Of a stretch of DNA of 64,000 bases, positions 24,640-35,055 are shown piece after piece. The stretch is from Datisca glomerata. Taxonomy: Eukaryota; Streptophyta; Magnoliopsida; Cucurbitales; Datiscaceae. Position 1 is the first letter of the stretch, and each line of letters starts with the position of its first letter. The stretch spans positions 126,122-190,121 of the forward strand of contig QANY01012003.1 of assembly GCA_003255025.1 (NCBI GenBank). Direction: 5' to 3'. Position numbers and translations under genes: made by a program. The notes below the pieces were generated by a model, which did no database searches, was not told the DNA's origin, and saw only the letters and a program-made list of their open reading frames with translations.

Positions 24640-24877
24640 TTAGCCTTACCACTCGCGATATTCCCTCCCTTAGAAATGCACGCACCCCATTACCAGAACT
24701 AAGTTTAAGGTTATAACAGAATGTGGTAATATCCAAAAGATCAACCCAATTATGTTGATTGGCCGCAATTAAATGTCTCAAATATTCTTCTAAGAGACCA
24801 TTCACATGTTCTGTCTGCCCGTCGTTTTGAGTATTAGTCGTAGAGAAGTTGAGTTTAGTTCCTATTAACTCAAACAA
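24640..24877 (-). pseudogene. Ty3/Gypsy integrase fragment
   Basis: The minus strand reads GTKLNFSTTNTQNDGQTEHV, then NGLLEEYLRHLIAANQHNWV and DLLDITTFCYNLKLSSGNG. This is the end of the Gypsy integrase core with the NDGQTE catalytic Glu region and the following W...L....F.YN block. No flanking RT is joined to it. Confidence 0.85.
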
Positions 24878-25122
24878 AGATGTCCTGTGAACCGAGCATC
24901 CCGATCACTCACCACATCAGTCAGTATTCCCAAGTACTCAGTAGATCTTAAAAAAATATTTTATCTAATGAATATGAATGTGTATGTTTCGATATTTTAC
25001 AGTCACAAAAGAAAAAGCAAAATCCAGTAGTGGAGCGATGATCTGTAACATCACCAGCATTAATACTTTACTTTCACTTTCATAGGTGGGGGTTGCCAAG
25101 CTTGACTAATAGACTAAGGATA

Positions 25123-25834
25123 GACAGTAATGGCAAGGTTTCCACAATAGTCAAGCTTTTAGATATCTCAAAATACGTTTATCAGCTACTAAATGAGAGA
25201 CCTTTGGAGACTGTATAAACTTGTCTACAAGTCCAAGAGCAAACGAAATCTCTGGGCAAGTCAGAGTAAAGTATAGGAGACCACCCACCATACATACTCC
25301 TAGAGGCTGATGGATCTGATAGCAGCTCGCCATCATGAGAATACAGCTTGGCATTAAGTTGGAGTCACACAAGGCAACCTGTGAAGCATTCCATGGTGGA
25401 TTAGAAGATCTATGGCGTACTGCTCAGTTAGGCAACTATCAATCTACGCTCATTGATGAGACGGCGACAGAGAAAAGACAGTAATGGCAATGTTTCCATA
25501 ATAGTCAAGCTTTTAGATATCTCAAAATACGTTTATCAGATACTAAATGAGAGACTCGTGGAGACTGTAAAAACTTGTCTACAAGTCCAAAAGCAAAGAA
25601 AATCTCTGGGCAAGTCAGAGTAAAGTATAGGAGACCACCCACCATACATACTCCTATACGCTGATGGATCTGATAGCTACTCGCCATCATGAGAATACAG
25701 CTTGGCATTAAGTTGGAGTCGCACAGGGCAACTTGTGAAGCATTCCATGGTCAATTCAAAGATCTATGGCATACTTCTGCTCAGTTAGGCAACTATCAAT
25801 CTACGTTCATTGATGAGACGGCGACAGAGAAAAG
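25123..25834 (-). pseudogene. Tandemly duplicated Copia RT/RNase H junction fragment
   Basis: Two direct copies (25123-25476 and 25477-25834, period 354) each encode on the minus strand GGLLYFTLTCPEI, then FALGLVDKF and KRILRYLKA. This is the Copia segment linking RT to RNase H (usual form: KLIYLTVTRPDISFAV...KRILRYLK). The copies differ at a few percent of positions, so the duplication is older than the last rearrangement. Confidence 0.85.
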
Positions 25835-26214
25835 AAAGTACACCCTTTGTCACCCCCCCCCCTTTCACTTAAAAGTAAAGAAGAGAAATAAAGGAATCAA
25901 AATTTGGTTGGATCGAGGATGGAATCGAATAGCAAATGCACTTGCGGTTAATACAGGTCCTACATCTCCTACCTAATGCAATTGACCGACCCAGCATCTC
26001 TTTCGTTCAATAATGCATTTGTTCAAGACGCTATTTACCAATAAGAATAGGAGAAAGACACTACATTTTTTAGTTTGCTAGGATGAACCCACAACTACAA
26101 TCCAACCATAAAGTTGTAAAGCTTCTATGTTTTACTTATACTACCCACTTCGAGCATCAGAGATTCGAAGCTCTTCACATACTCTATAACTCAACCAATT
26201 TGCCTCAAAAGCCT

Positions 26215-26420
26215 TAATCAGTCTCTTGCTAGCCATTGGACATTACACAGCAAAAATGGATTTATCAGGTCTTGTTTCATCTCTGGCCAATCGGAGATAG
26301 GTTGGCTTGAAGAATCCTCAACTCTCCTTTTCCACCATAGTTTAACATCACCTACAAGATAGATGGAAGTAATGCTCACTTTTTTTGATTTTGGTATATG
26401 AGCCAATCAAAAATATTGTT
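26215..26420 (-). pseudogene. Ty3/Gypsy gag fragment
   Basis: The minus strand reads KVSITSIYLVGDVKLWWKRR and WPEMKQDLINPFLLCNVQWL, matching the retrotransposon gag domain (usual form L.GDA..WW......W..LK..L...F). Only this conserved core is open. Confidence 0.8.
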
Positions 26421-26615
26421 AAACATCGAAGATGAAGTTCTCTACTTCCTTAGCACTCTGAGCACGCCTTAGGCTCAAGGTTCCAAACCTTTGGTCTCTC
26501 CCTGTAGCTTGAAGATACCAGCCGAGCTAGTTGTTTTTAAATATCTATTGTATGCATGGACTAGTAGCAGAATACCTTTAATAGCCTGAAACCCAACTAA
26601 GGGTTTATGGTTTAG

Positions 26616-26650
26616 GGGGAGGAGGAGGAAAAGGAGGAGGAGGATGATGA
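26616..26650. repeat. (GGA)n tract
   Basis: A short GGA-rich run inside the mosaic, between a segment ending GGTTTATGGTTTAGG and unrelated sequence. Confidence 0.85.
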
Positions 26651-27476
26651 GTCAAGGAAACCAAATAAAATTGTGCCTTTACAAAAATGCTTGCTGAAAA
26701 TCAATGAAAGAAGGAAGGTCCATTTTCCCACGTAGTTCGTCAGTCAAACGAACGAGATTTTCTTCTCAAAGTCATAGAGAGATCATTTTCTAGTTAGACT
26801 TCTATCAATGTAATGAAAGAACCAACCCTTCCTCTTTGTTTGTCCTGTCATATAGAAAGAATATGAGACCCCAAAAAGCCATTCTTTACCACTTCCTCCC
26901 ATCCATTTCATGGTTGTTTCAGAAGGGATGATGAAAGACATAAAGAAAGATTTGATTCCCCCTAAAAGCACTTAGTTGGCCTCATGGATGATCGGAATGA
27001 GGGGGTTCTACTTCCTGTTGGTAGGTCACTCGACCTTAGTATCGCATAGTAGTTCCAGTCTCCAATAAGCATTAGTCTCCTCACTTATCCCTCCCCACAC
27101 CATATCTCCTTTATGGCCATAGAAGGATCGAATTGTATCTGAGGAATAGAGGGATACAAAAAAGTAATAAGAGAGGCACACAGACTAATCAATCATATCG
27201 GATGTATTCTTGAATTCAGAATGAAAAGGGGAGTAATGCTTCCTAACATGGGACATAGAATAAGACCACTTAGATCAGAATAGCATTCACAGAAATGTTC
27301 TAACATAGAGTAAAATCAAACATTGAAGAGACTAATTGACATCCGTAAAAAGATGGGCGCCTAATTCCAATACAATAGGGGTCTATCAGTGCAAGTCAGC
27401 TGAACACTATGATTGATGAGTGGGTAGGTGTGTTAGGTGCACCTCTCGCCCATTGAGGAAAGCTTCCTCATTGTTA

Positions 27477-27560
27477 AGTGAAAACGGTAGATTTTTCATT
27501 CTAGGTTTTTTTGGAATGTTAAATGAAAACGATAGATTTTTCATTTGCCAATGAATTTCC
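27477..27560. repeat. Imperfect direct repeat with dyad ends
   Basis: A unit with TGAAAACGGTAGATTTTTCAT recurs about 43 bp later with one substitution. CATTGAGGAAAGCTTCCTCATTG just before it (from 27451) forms a short palindrome. Confidence 0.6.
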
Positions 27561-27620
27561 TCATTAACAAGGGAGAAGGAAGATCTCCACTCGTTTCATT
27601 CAGTGTCTGCGGTGAGGCGT

Positions 27621-27713
27621 GACCCACAACAAACAAATGGGGAAATCTTGCTTGTTGTAGCCCTCTTTTATAGACTAGGCTTGGTAAGCGTAAGCTATTT
27701 TAGTAGGTTCGAG
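27621..27713 (+). repeat. Mosaic repeat A, copy 1
   Basis: It starts GACCCACAACAAACAAA and ends GTAGG.TCGAG. A second copy lies at 31457-31552 in the same orientation with few differences. Confidence 0.9.
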
Positions 27714-27940
27714 TCATTTTCCCGATAGAAAGAGTTACATGCGAGAGAGATCCCAATTTTGTGTATCCCGTTAAGCGAGCCCTGTAGTCAGCTTCCACCT
27801 AGGCAAGAGAAAGGGTTGGTTAGACTGTAAACCATAGTCGTTACAGTCACTCAATAGAAATGTTCACCTTTGGAATGAAGATGGATGAGCAGGCACTTGA
27901 ACCTGGAACTAATGAAATTCGGGGGGCCTCTTTCTTTTGT

Positions 27941-28065
27941 CCAAGCTATATCCCCCAGAGCCAAGTGGGGCATGCATGAAGGAGTCAAATGCTTCTTATA
28001 TTCTTTTCCTTAACGCAACTGAGCCATCCTGGACTTGAACCAAAGACCTCATCCATGAAGTAAAT
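27941..28065 (-). pseudogene. Plastid trnI-GAU 3' exon to trnA-UGC start
   Basis: On the minus strand a trnI-GAU 3' exon (28054-28020) is followed by the plastid trnI-trnA spacer and the first bases of trnA-UGC (GGGGATATAGCT near 27950). Compared with the plastid exon known to me, the differences are transitions only (GGGC to GGAT, CTCTGG to CTTTGG, GGCCCA to GGCTCA), as expected for methylated, non-functional nuclear copies. The tRNA is incomplete (no 5' exon) and should not be counted as a gene. Confidence 0.8.
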
Positions 28066-28091
28066 CATAGTTCGTTAGTGCTTTAGAAAGA

Positions 28092-28733
28092 TTGTTGGGC
28101 GTAGGCTTGACTAAGAACATAGAAAGAAAGGGATTTTATTGCTTGTTTAGTAAAATCACGCTTTTAATTTTGATAGGAGTATATACTTGCTTGGGTAGGG
28201 CACTCTTCATTCTTCATTCGAAACTCATGAATATTTGGTCAGGGCAAATTTTGAATTACTATTTCAATCCGTGTATAAGGAGCACTTTGGCGAATATCGA
28301 TTTGTCTCAAATATGTATCTAAGGTACCCTCTTTAAGTTGCTCTTTGTATGGGTAATACATATACCCATTGTTTCGATTCGACAAAATATTTTTCCAACT
28401 ATATCAATCTCGACGTGGAGTGATTTCAATCGTTTTTTCTACGTTCATTTGTTTTCGATAAGATCCATAAAGTCCACAAGTGCAGCTTCATCATTTTTCC
28501 AATTAAGTGACAAGATAGTGGATCTAAAAGTTCCAGCCGCCATTCGTGGTCGAGCATCAGAGGTTTTTTCAACTCAGTCTATTGATCTTCTTGGGAAATT
28601 TCCTCCCGGGGGGTTGCACAGCAAGATTGTGATGAGTTGGAGCCACCTCTGCCGGTGCCGTCGGCCGGATAGTCGATGTCGATTTTTAGCCTCCGGCACA
28701 TTCGGCCCGATACAAGAAACTTCCGTTAGATAA
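28092..28733 (+). other. Unassigned open frames next to the plastid piece
   Basis: Frames 28092-28322 (76 aa) and 28338-28733 (131 aa, ending SFR-like GPIQETSVR) are open, but I recognise no domain. They may be organellar non-coding DNA. Confidence 0.3.
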
Positions 28734-29513
28734 ATAAAGAAAGTCAAGTAGAATTAGGACATAAACCACTACTGAAACAGAAAAAAATCAATCGTTCTCT
28801 TTCTAAATCTATGCTATGTATGACATACCGTGCCAAAATACACTAGCTGCATGACCGACCAAGAAAACCCACACCTAACCAATTTTCATAAGCAGAGGGG
28901 ATGCTTCGCTTCAATTTCCCAATCTATGCTATGTATGGGTCACTCGTTATTTGATAGAGGGGAGGCCGAGCGACATTAAGAATAGCTTATAAAAGGAGAA
29001 CTGACTAACGAAGCCTAGCTCATTTAGGCCCTGCCATTCCTACCTACTTATCATTAGTCTTGAACTAACCTAAGAGGAATGAATCGTTTGATAGCCTTGA
29101 CCAGGATATGGAAACTAAGAAATTGATGTTAAACTCAAACAAAAAAGAATGCTCAAAAGAGCATTTGAATTTCCCACCATCTACCCAATTGACCTATCTA
29201 TTCAATTGATTAAACAGATTGTGTTACTAAAGAAAGAAACCCAGTTAACGCATCAACGTACATTCGATCATTTTAACCAGTCTTTTGACTAAATAAATCA
29301 AGCCATAGAGATAGAGATAGACTGTATTCCAGGAATGGTTTATAGCATGACATGGATGGACAGCCGATTGACTGATAAAGATAAAGAGAAGGGATCGCAT
29401 ATTTCATTAAGAGATAGTCATTCATATAACCTATTAAGCGCTTAAGAGAAGGGCAGGCAGAGGAGAGTAGTTTGCCATAAAATCGATGGAAGGTTGGTTG
29501 AGGGAATCCTTTA

Positions 29514-30060
29514 GTGAAAGTTATGCTGGAAGCTTTGTTCCAGAATAAGCATGATGCAAGCCTCCGCCTATTTATCAACTATCGAGCCCATAACAATACT
29601 AAAAAAAGAGCTCGTGCCATTCATCGTGGACTTTTTGATCAATTAGGTGCGGGAAGGTCTTTCACCAAGTTGGACTGGCAACCGGGGTACTACCAAGTGT
29701 GAATAGCCGAGGGCGACAAGGGTAAGAAGACATGCGTGAGGTTAGAGCATTAGAGTTTATAGTAATGCCATTTGGTCTAACCAATGCCTCCTTTTGCACA
29801 AAGATGAATGACTTATTTCACCGTAGAGAAGTTTCTCGTAGTCTCATTGGAAGAAGACGTGGAGCACCTTTTTCACATAGAGCTTTGTTCCAAATCATAA
29901 GGTAAAAAGGTGCTTTGCATAAGGTCTAGTTCTTTGGGCACTGGATTGGAGTCGGCATGAGTTGGTTGGATCAAGAGAAGGTGCGTGCAAGCCGTGGTGG
30001 ACTGGGAGACGCCACGCAAGGTGCAGGAACTACGATTCTTCCTCGGATTAGTCCTACTTC
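29514..30060 (+). pseudogene. Ty3/Gypsy reverse transcriptase fragment
   Basis: Broken reading gives HDASLRLFINYRAHNN, then FDQLGAGRSFTKLDWQPGYYQV, then FIVMPFGLTNAS. These are RT boxes 1-3 up to the MPFGL.NA block. After a deletion that removes the YLDD box, about 29975-30055 gives QEKVRA and VVDWETPRKVQELRFFLGL, the segment before RNase H. At least two frameshifts and one stop occur. Confidence 0.88.
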
Positions 30061-30348
30061 AAAAAAAAGTCAACTGGTCTGCTCATTATTTATGATCGTG
30101 CATTCATTCATTATTGAAATACACATAACATACGGTTCATGTCTTTACTACACTAGCGATGGACGATTCAGGCTAGACAGAACAAGCCTTTTAGAGGATT
30201 GACTATTGTAGCTGGATTGAAAAGCAGCCCTAGCCCTGAGGGAGGGAGTTACAATAAGAGAATGGAAGGTATCCCCAAATCATTGGAGCCTCCTCCAGTC
30301 GGGTTGACTCGTTGGCAGAATATTATGCACGTGCTCTTACCTTGTTTC

Positions 30349-30583
30349 TTTTGGTTTGAAAAAGGGGTCGCCCTCTTTTTGGTAGAAGTAGGCATGACTT
30401 TGGTCGTAGTCAGTTTAAATACATAAACCCAATCCACTTTAGCCATGTTGATCAAAATGAAAAAGTTTCACGACTTGACCACTTGCTCGTCCTCGGAGGA
30501 GGAGGAGGAGAAGTAGGAGAAGCTACGACCAAAGTCGTGGCTGCTTCAACCAAAAAGAGGGCGACCTTTTTTCAAACCAAAAG
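30349..30583. repeat. Inverted repeat with about 62-bp arms
   Basis: 30349-30410 and 30522-30583 are near-perfect reverse complements, separated by about 111 bp that ends in a (GGA)n tract. A (CTC)n tract follows the right arm at 30606-30623. Confidence 0.85.
30495..30519. repeat. (GGA)n tract
   Basis: GGAGGAGGAGGAGGAG plus GAAGTAGGAG inside the loop of the inverted repeat at 30349-30583. Confidence 0.85.
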
Positions 30584-30605
30584 AAGTACCTCACCTCACT
30601 TACAA

Positions 30606-30623
30606 CCTCCTCCTCCTCCTCCT
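30606..30623. repeat. (CCT)n tract
   Basis: Six CCT triplets, the complement of the GGA tracts, just outside the right arm of the inverted repeat. Confidence 0.85.
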
Positions 30624-30844
30624 ATCTTTCTCTTTTTTTCTCAATTCAATTTCAATCTCCGAAGTCATTCTTGATCGATAGTCCCCATTAACATTAGTGC
30701 TAATTAGTAGCCATTTTTTTGGAAGGCGAGGTACTCATGTGTGATCGCAGATTCCACGGTAGCAGTAGTTCTAGCTCTACAAGCATGGGGGCTCCCTCTA
30801 TCTAAAGGGGGTATGGACCCCTCCCGGTGGTACAATGCAGTTGA

Positions 30845-30873
30845 AAAAGGTAAGCCCAACTGGCTTACCTTTT
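30845..30873. repeat. Short hairpin of mitochondrial type
   Basis: Arms AAAAGGTAAGCC and GGCTTACCTTTT flank a few bases. Such stems are common in plant mitochondrial spacers. Confidence 0.6.
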
Positions 30874-31296
30874 CTTAGTTGAACCCTCTACAGTCTACTC
30901 TCTTTCTCGATATCCCAATTCTAGCATTGGTTAGCAGAAGTAGAGATATGGGAGGTAAGATTTATTACAACATTTATGTGAAAATGACATAAGCCGATAT
31001 AAAGGGAAGAAACACACCATGCATATTCATTTGTGAAACGCTACGCTCCTGCTTATGAAAGACGACTTTCTAAGTGAATTACTGAAGACAGACTACTGGG
31101 AGTGGGAAGAAAGCTCTAGCCCTTAGCCCTGAACTCATTCAATATCGCATCAACTACCAAATAAGCTAATATCATTTTTAGGGCTCGTGAACTATTACTG
31201 AAGATTCATGGTCAGTTACTCGAAGAGGGCTGATCAACTTAAAAATCTCCTAAAGAAGGATGTACAGACCGATCATGGCACTTCACTGATCGTATA

Positions 31297-31349
31297 GGAG
31301 GAGGAGGAGGATGAGGAAGAGAATGAGGAGGAGAAGGAGGTGGTGGTGG
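31297..31349. repeat. (GGA)n tract running into (GGT)n
   Basis: A purine-rich run of GGA, GAA and GAT triplets ends in GGTGGTGGTGG. Confidence 0.85.
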
Positions 31350-31456
31350 CTAACGTTGTCGTTTAACGAATAGTTATAGCCCACGAGAAAAGTATACCAC
31401 CAGTCATCTAAGTATGGGTGGAATAGCTCATCGTGGAAGGTGCAGAATATGGCAAG

Positions 31457-31552
31457 GACCCACAACAAACAAAGGGGGGAAATCTTGCTTGTTGTAGCCC
31501 TATTTTTTGTAGACTAGGCTTGGTAAGCGTAAGCTATTTTAGTAGGCTCGAG
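31457..31552 (+). repeat. Mosaic repeat A, copy 2
   Basis: Same orientation as 27621-27713, with small indels in the G and T runs. Confidence 0.9.
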
Positions 31553-31846
31553 AAGGGTAGGCTCGTAGTCTCCAATATATGGCGATGGTTTCTCCGCTTG
31601 ATAACTCCATTCTACTGAGGAGGATGGGGGCAGGATCGTTAGGAAAGCACTTTGTAAGTGAAGTGAATTGAAGCAAGCAGACCACGACCCCCTATCCTTG
31701 GCGGACCATGATGGTTCGCTTAACCAGCCCATCTTTATCCAGAGAGCAACCCGCTCGCTCGAAATCTGTCCCTTCAGTTGTGTAAGAAGGTGTCCACACG
31801 ATTACGAGTCTGCTCCCGTCGAGCCTCTTCGACGACACTAGCCTAT

Positions 31847-31864
31847 GAGGGAGGAGGAGGAGGA
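31847..31864. repeat. (GGA)n tract
   Basis: GAGGGAGGAGGAGGAGGA between unrelated segments of the mosaic. Confidence 0.8.
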
Positions 31865-32220
31865 TCCCCTGTTGTTGATAGAGAGCTTACCGACCAAGGA
31901 TCCGCATAGCCCTCAATTTATGTGTTATTTATCCATTTTTAGTTTTTTTATGTGATGGCACTAATGCTAATGGGGACCATCAATTAAGAAGGACTTCAGT
32001 GACTGCAATCGAATTGAGAAAAAAAAAAAAAAGATAGGGCCAACTCTTTTAATTGCGCCTCAATCTTGTTGCAGAAATATGTAGCTCAAGAAAAGAAATG
32101 CTTATATTCTTATGAATTAGAAAGCACTAAAAAAACTTGTGCATAAAACTTGCTATCTTTTTCATTTCTGTTTTTACAAAGTCAGATAAGAAATGAGTTA
32201 GAGATGAAAAAGAGTATTCA

Positions 32221-32306
32221 TCTCTCTTAACTAACAAAAAATATAAATTCGCAATTGATGGGAATTCAATTGAAAGGCTCTTCGAGCCTTGCGTCAGATT
32301 GGATGA
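32221..32306 (+). repeat. Mosaic repeat B, copy 1
   Basis: It starts TCTCTCTTAACTA and ends GATTGGATGA. It contains two dyads (CAATTGATGGGAATTCAATTG and GGCTCTTCGAGCC). A second copy is at 33508-33593. Confidence 0.9.
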
Positions 32307-32556
32307 AAGATTTCAAAAGCAAGGCAGTCCACTACTAGTGCAGAGGCCAGATAGAAGGTTGCTCATCTAGCCCAGCGAGCGGATCCATTGTTTCTACGAC
32401 AGTGCAATCCAGTTGAAAAGGGTAAGCTCCTTTTTTTAGTAAGGTATAGGTTGGGGAAAACTCCAAAACTAGGGTTCCAAAAAGCTAACCTTAGATTATA
32501 TATCTATTTTCGAAAAGGGCACCCCCTTAAACTACTAGCTAGCGTGCAACAGCTTT

Positions 32557-32853
32557 TCAGCTGTTGGTGCTTGCTACTTGTAGGCTCAAAAATCTCTCAT
32601 TCGCTTCTTCTTTCACACAAGCACTTGGTTTTCCCCTTGTTGTCTTGCATTTTGTGATCCTCCGCTTCAGGTTACATTTTTTGGATAGCCTGGATCCGAC
32701 GTTGATTTCTGATTTCAATGTCAGCTCTAGGTTTTGGGCGGCCCATCTGGTTAGTTTAGCTATCACTGCTGGAATCCCCTGTGGTTGTTCGATTACGTAC
32801 TCCCCGTCTGCGTATCTCACACTCCCAAAGCATCTTTTTTCCTTCATATTCAT
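32557..32853 (-). other. Unassigned open frame, 98 codons
   Basis: The reading includes YADGEYVIEQPQGIPAVIAK. The opposite strand is also open over most of the same interval, which argues for chance openness. It is not recognised. Confidence 0.25.
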
Positions 32854-33507
32854 TTTAACTTTCCTGCTTTTTTCTTTCTATCCATAGGCCGGCTTCATGC
32901 ATATTGATGTTTTCTGGGGCAGATGGGTGCTCCTGAGGTATGCCCTTTCGGTGGGTTGTTCTCTTCTATGTCTTTTCCATCCAGTGCCCGCACTGCGTCA
33001 GAAAATCTTCATCTTCTATCTCTCTTTGCAACGCAATATAGAAGTCTAATAGTTTCTCTCAACAACTGTCTTTATTTGCCTACTATTTCATTTTAAGCCT
33101 TACCATTCCCTTTCTTTTCTTCCCACTCCCTCACTGGTCCCCTCTGTGAAGATCGATTCCTGCTTAACTTATTTCTACTTCCTAGCATGCCTGGTCTATG
33201 TCCATAAAAAATGGAGCATTCTGTCTCAATGGAAAGATCCATTTAGGTTGAGTAAGAAGCTAAATCTCCATAGGTTGATCGTCTCAACGCTCCATTCTTT
33301 TCAGCAACATGTCCAGCTTAAGCCCTATCATGTCAATGTAACTAGTCACCTTCAAATGTAGTAAAATGTTGTCTTTCCTGGTCTCAATTGCCCTTGTTAG
33401 CCTTCTCCCGAAAATGCTCTTTCATCGCTCTGAGCTCATCAAGTGCTAGTGGCCTAGTCTGTCTACCTGCTTAGCTTATCTCTTATATTTCTCATTTGTA
33501 AGGCATG

Positions 33508-33593
33508 TCTCTCTTAACTAGCGAATAATATAAACTCTCAATTGATGGGAATTCAATTGAAAGGCTCTCCGAGCCTTGCGTTAGATTGGATGA
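33508..33593 (+). repeat. Mosaic repeat B, copy 2
   Basis: Direct copy of 32221-32306, differing at several positions (TAACTAGCG for TAACTAACA and similar). Confidence 0.9.
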
Positions 33594-33914
33594 GTTCTTC
33601 AAATTGATATTTTTTTTCAATAAATCAATATATGGGTGCTTGGCTGATGAAATACATCCTCAAAATGCCCTTCGTACCTAACCTTTTAGGTTAGTTCAAG
33701 GGCATTGATAGGGAGTTGCTTTTGCTGGATGAATGGCATCCTAATCTCGACTTCCTAGGTATGCTTGCCCTGGTCGATCGGGGCCCTAGCTTTATTGCGA
33801 GCCAAAACCTTGCTTCCTCTTCTATAAAAGATTTCGGGGAGATCCTTGTAGCAAGAAGGTGCTCCCAAGCGACCCCGGGGACCATATTAATGAAGCAAAT
33901 TCAATGAAGCAAAT

Positions 33915-34085
33915 TCAATGAAGCAACAACTGATACCATATAGAAGTGGGCATAAACTGGAAAGTCTTGACCAATACATCATTGTGTTCTATTTGGATAG
34001 CACTCTTGTTGTCACAAAAGAGAATAGTAGGCCCAGAAAAAGTGACTCCCACATCTTTAAGTAACCATCCCAACAAAATAATCTT
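33915..34085 (-). pseudogene. Copia RNase H fragment
   Basis: The minus strand reads LLGWLLKDVGVTFSGPTILF, then [19 protein letters not shown]. This matches the Copia RNase H block L.WLL.DLG......P...CDN.SAI.IA.N.V.H.RTKH. The segment ends before the KHI motif. Confidence 0.82.
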
Positions 34086-34556
34086 TGACTGTAACTTTGC
34101 TGTTATCCCTGTTATTGCTTATAGGACTAAATCAATCGTAAAACAACTAGATCAAGTGCTTATACTCCTTGCATTGGGGAAACCGGGTATTCAATGGGCT
34201 ATGAATCTGGATATTTACCCATTTACGGAACTAAAACTGAGATTCAAGGACTTTTACCGACTCAGGCGGATAGTCCTTAGTCAAGCTTTGGCTCCCGAAC
34301 GGGAACTGCATCCGTCCAAGGGAAACTGATTCTCAATCTCAATCTGTATTATTTAAAGTAGTTTTGTTTTCGTGTATGGGTGAGATATTACTTTTACCTT
34401 TGACTGGGTCATTAATGCATCAATTGAGTCAACTTAAGCTTCCATTTTTTTAGAAGTTGGTTGGCCTTGATGTATCTTTATTACATTACAGTTCCAACCT
34501 CTGTATGTATTGCGTCTTTGCTTCAATTCGGTTCAACGAAGTCAACTGCCTTTCCT

Positions 34557-34610
34557 GCTGTCAAAGGAACATGTTCCTTTGCCGCTGTCGAAGGAACATG
34601 TTCCTTTGCC
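34557..34610. repeat. Tandem palindromic repeat, 27-bp unit twice
   Basis: Each unit (34557-34583, 34584-34610) contains the perfect dyad AAGGAACATGTTCCTT. One base differs between the units. Confidence 0.88.
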
Positions 34611-35011
34611 GCTGGTGCTACTTCAATGGATTATGGGTAAATGTTAACTGAAATAGGAAAGGATTCCGGGATGATTAAAGGCCTTACATGATAGGGGCTT
34701 CGATGTCCAGAGCTTTAGCTTATTAGCCGAAGTACAAGTGTACTCCTTGATCTTTACTACAGGCAGTTGAAACTGAAGCTTCCGAACAAGGCAAACAAAT
34801 GGCAGCACATGGATAAGAGCGCGACTAGCAAGACCCAGCCGCATCAGCACTTGTAGGAAACCAAAGGAAGAGGCTAGAGCAATGGGCCCTATATTGAGTA
34901 AGGGGCTACATTTGGTGTCCTTTCTGCCGGCCTCCTTTTATCTCTCTCTCTGTCGTTAGCCGAACTAGCGTTGGGAGCTTATCATCCATCAGTTGTAGGG
35001 CCCATTCACTG

Positions 35012-35038
35012 CTCCTCCTCCTGCTCCTCCTTCTCCTA
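35012..35038. repeat. (CTC)n tract at the right edge of the mosaic
   Basis: CTCCTCCTCCTGCTCCTCC and following pyrimidines. It is the complement strand of the GGA tract at the left edge (19434-19663). AT-rich nuclear-type DNA begins shortly after. Confidence 0.8.
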
Positions 35039-35055
35039 CATGGGGAAGGGAAATA

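Larger units (their letters stand above)
19344..35055. other. Organelle-derived mosaic block (NUMT-like) with retrotransposon scraps
   Basis: The base composition shifts to clearly higher GC than either flank and stays so to about 35055. The block holds a mitochondrial nad2 piece, a plastid trnI-trnA spacer, Gypsy, Copia and LINE fragments, repeated segments and hairpins typical of plant mitochondrial DNA, but no intact gene. Angiosperm mitochondrial genomes do contain such plastid and retroelement fragments, so one transfer could explain most of it. Several (GGA)n tracts at its ends and inside suggest rearrangement. Unassigned parts include 19700-22100, 26660-27600 and 30700-34500. An assembly chimera is an alternative. 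Confidence 0.65.

Noticed and set aside
28020..28054. tRNA-like segment that could be called a tRNA gene
   Set aside because: Only the 3' exon of an intron-containing plastid tRNA is present; the 5' exon and anticodon half are missing.
32557..32887. Overlapping open frames on both strands of the mosaic
   Set aside because: Both strands are open over the same interval and neither shows a known domain, so no gene is called beyond an unassigned note.
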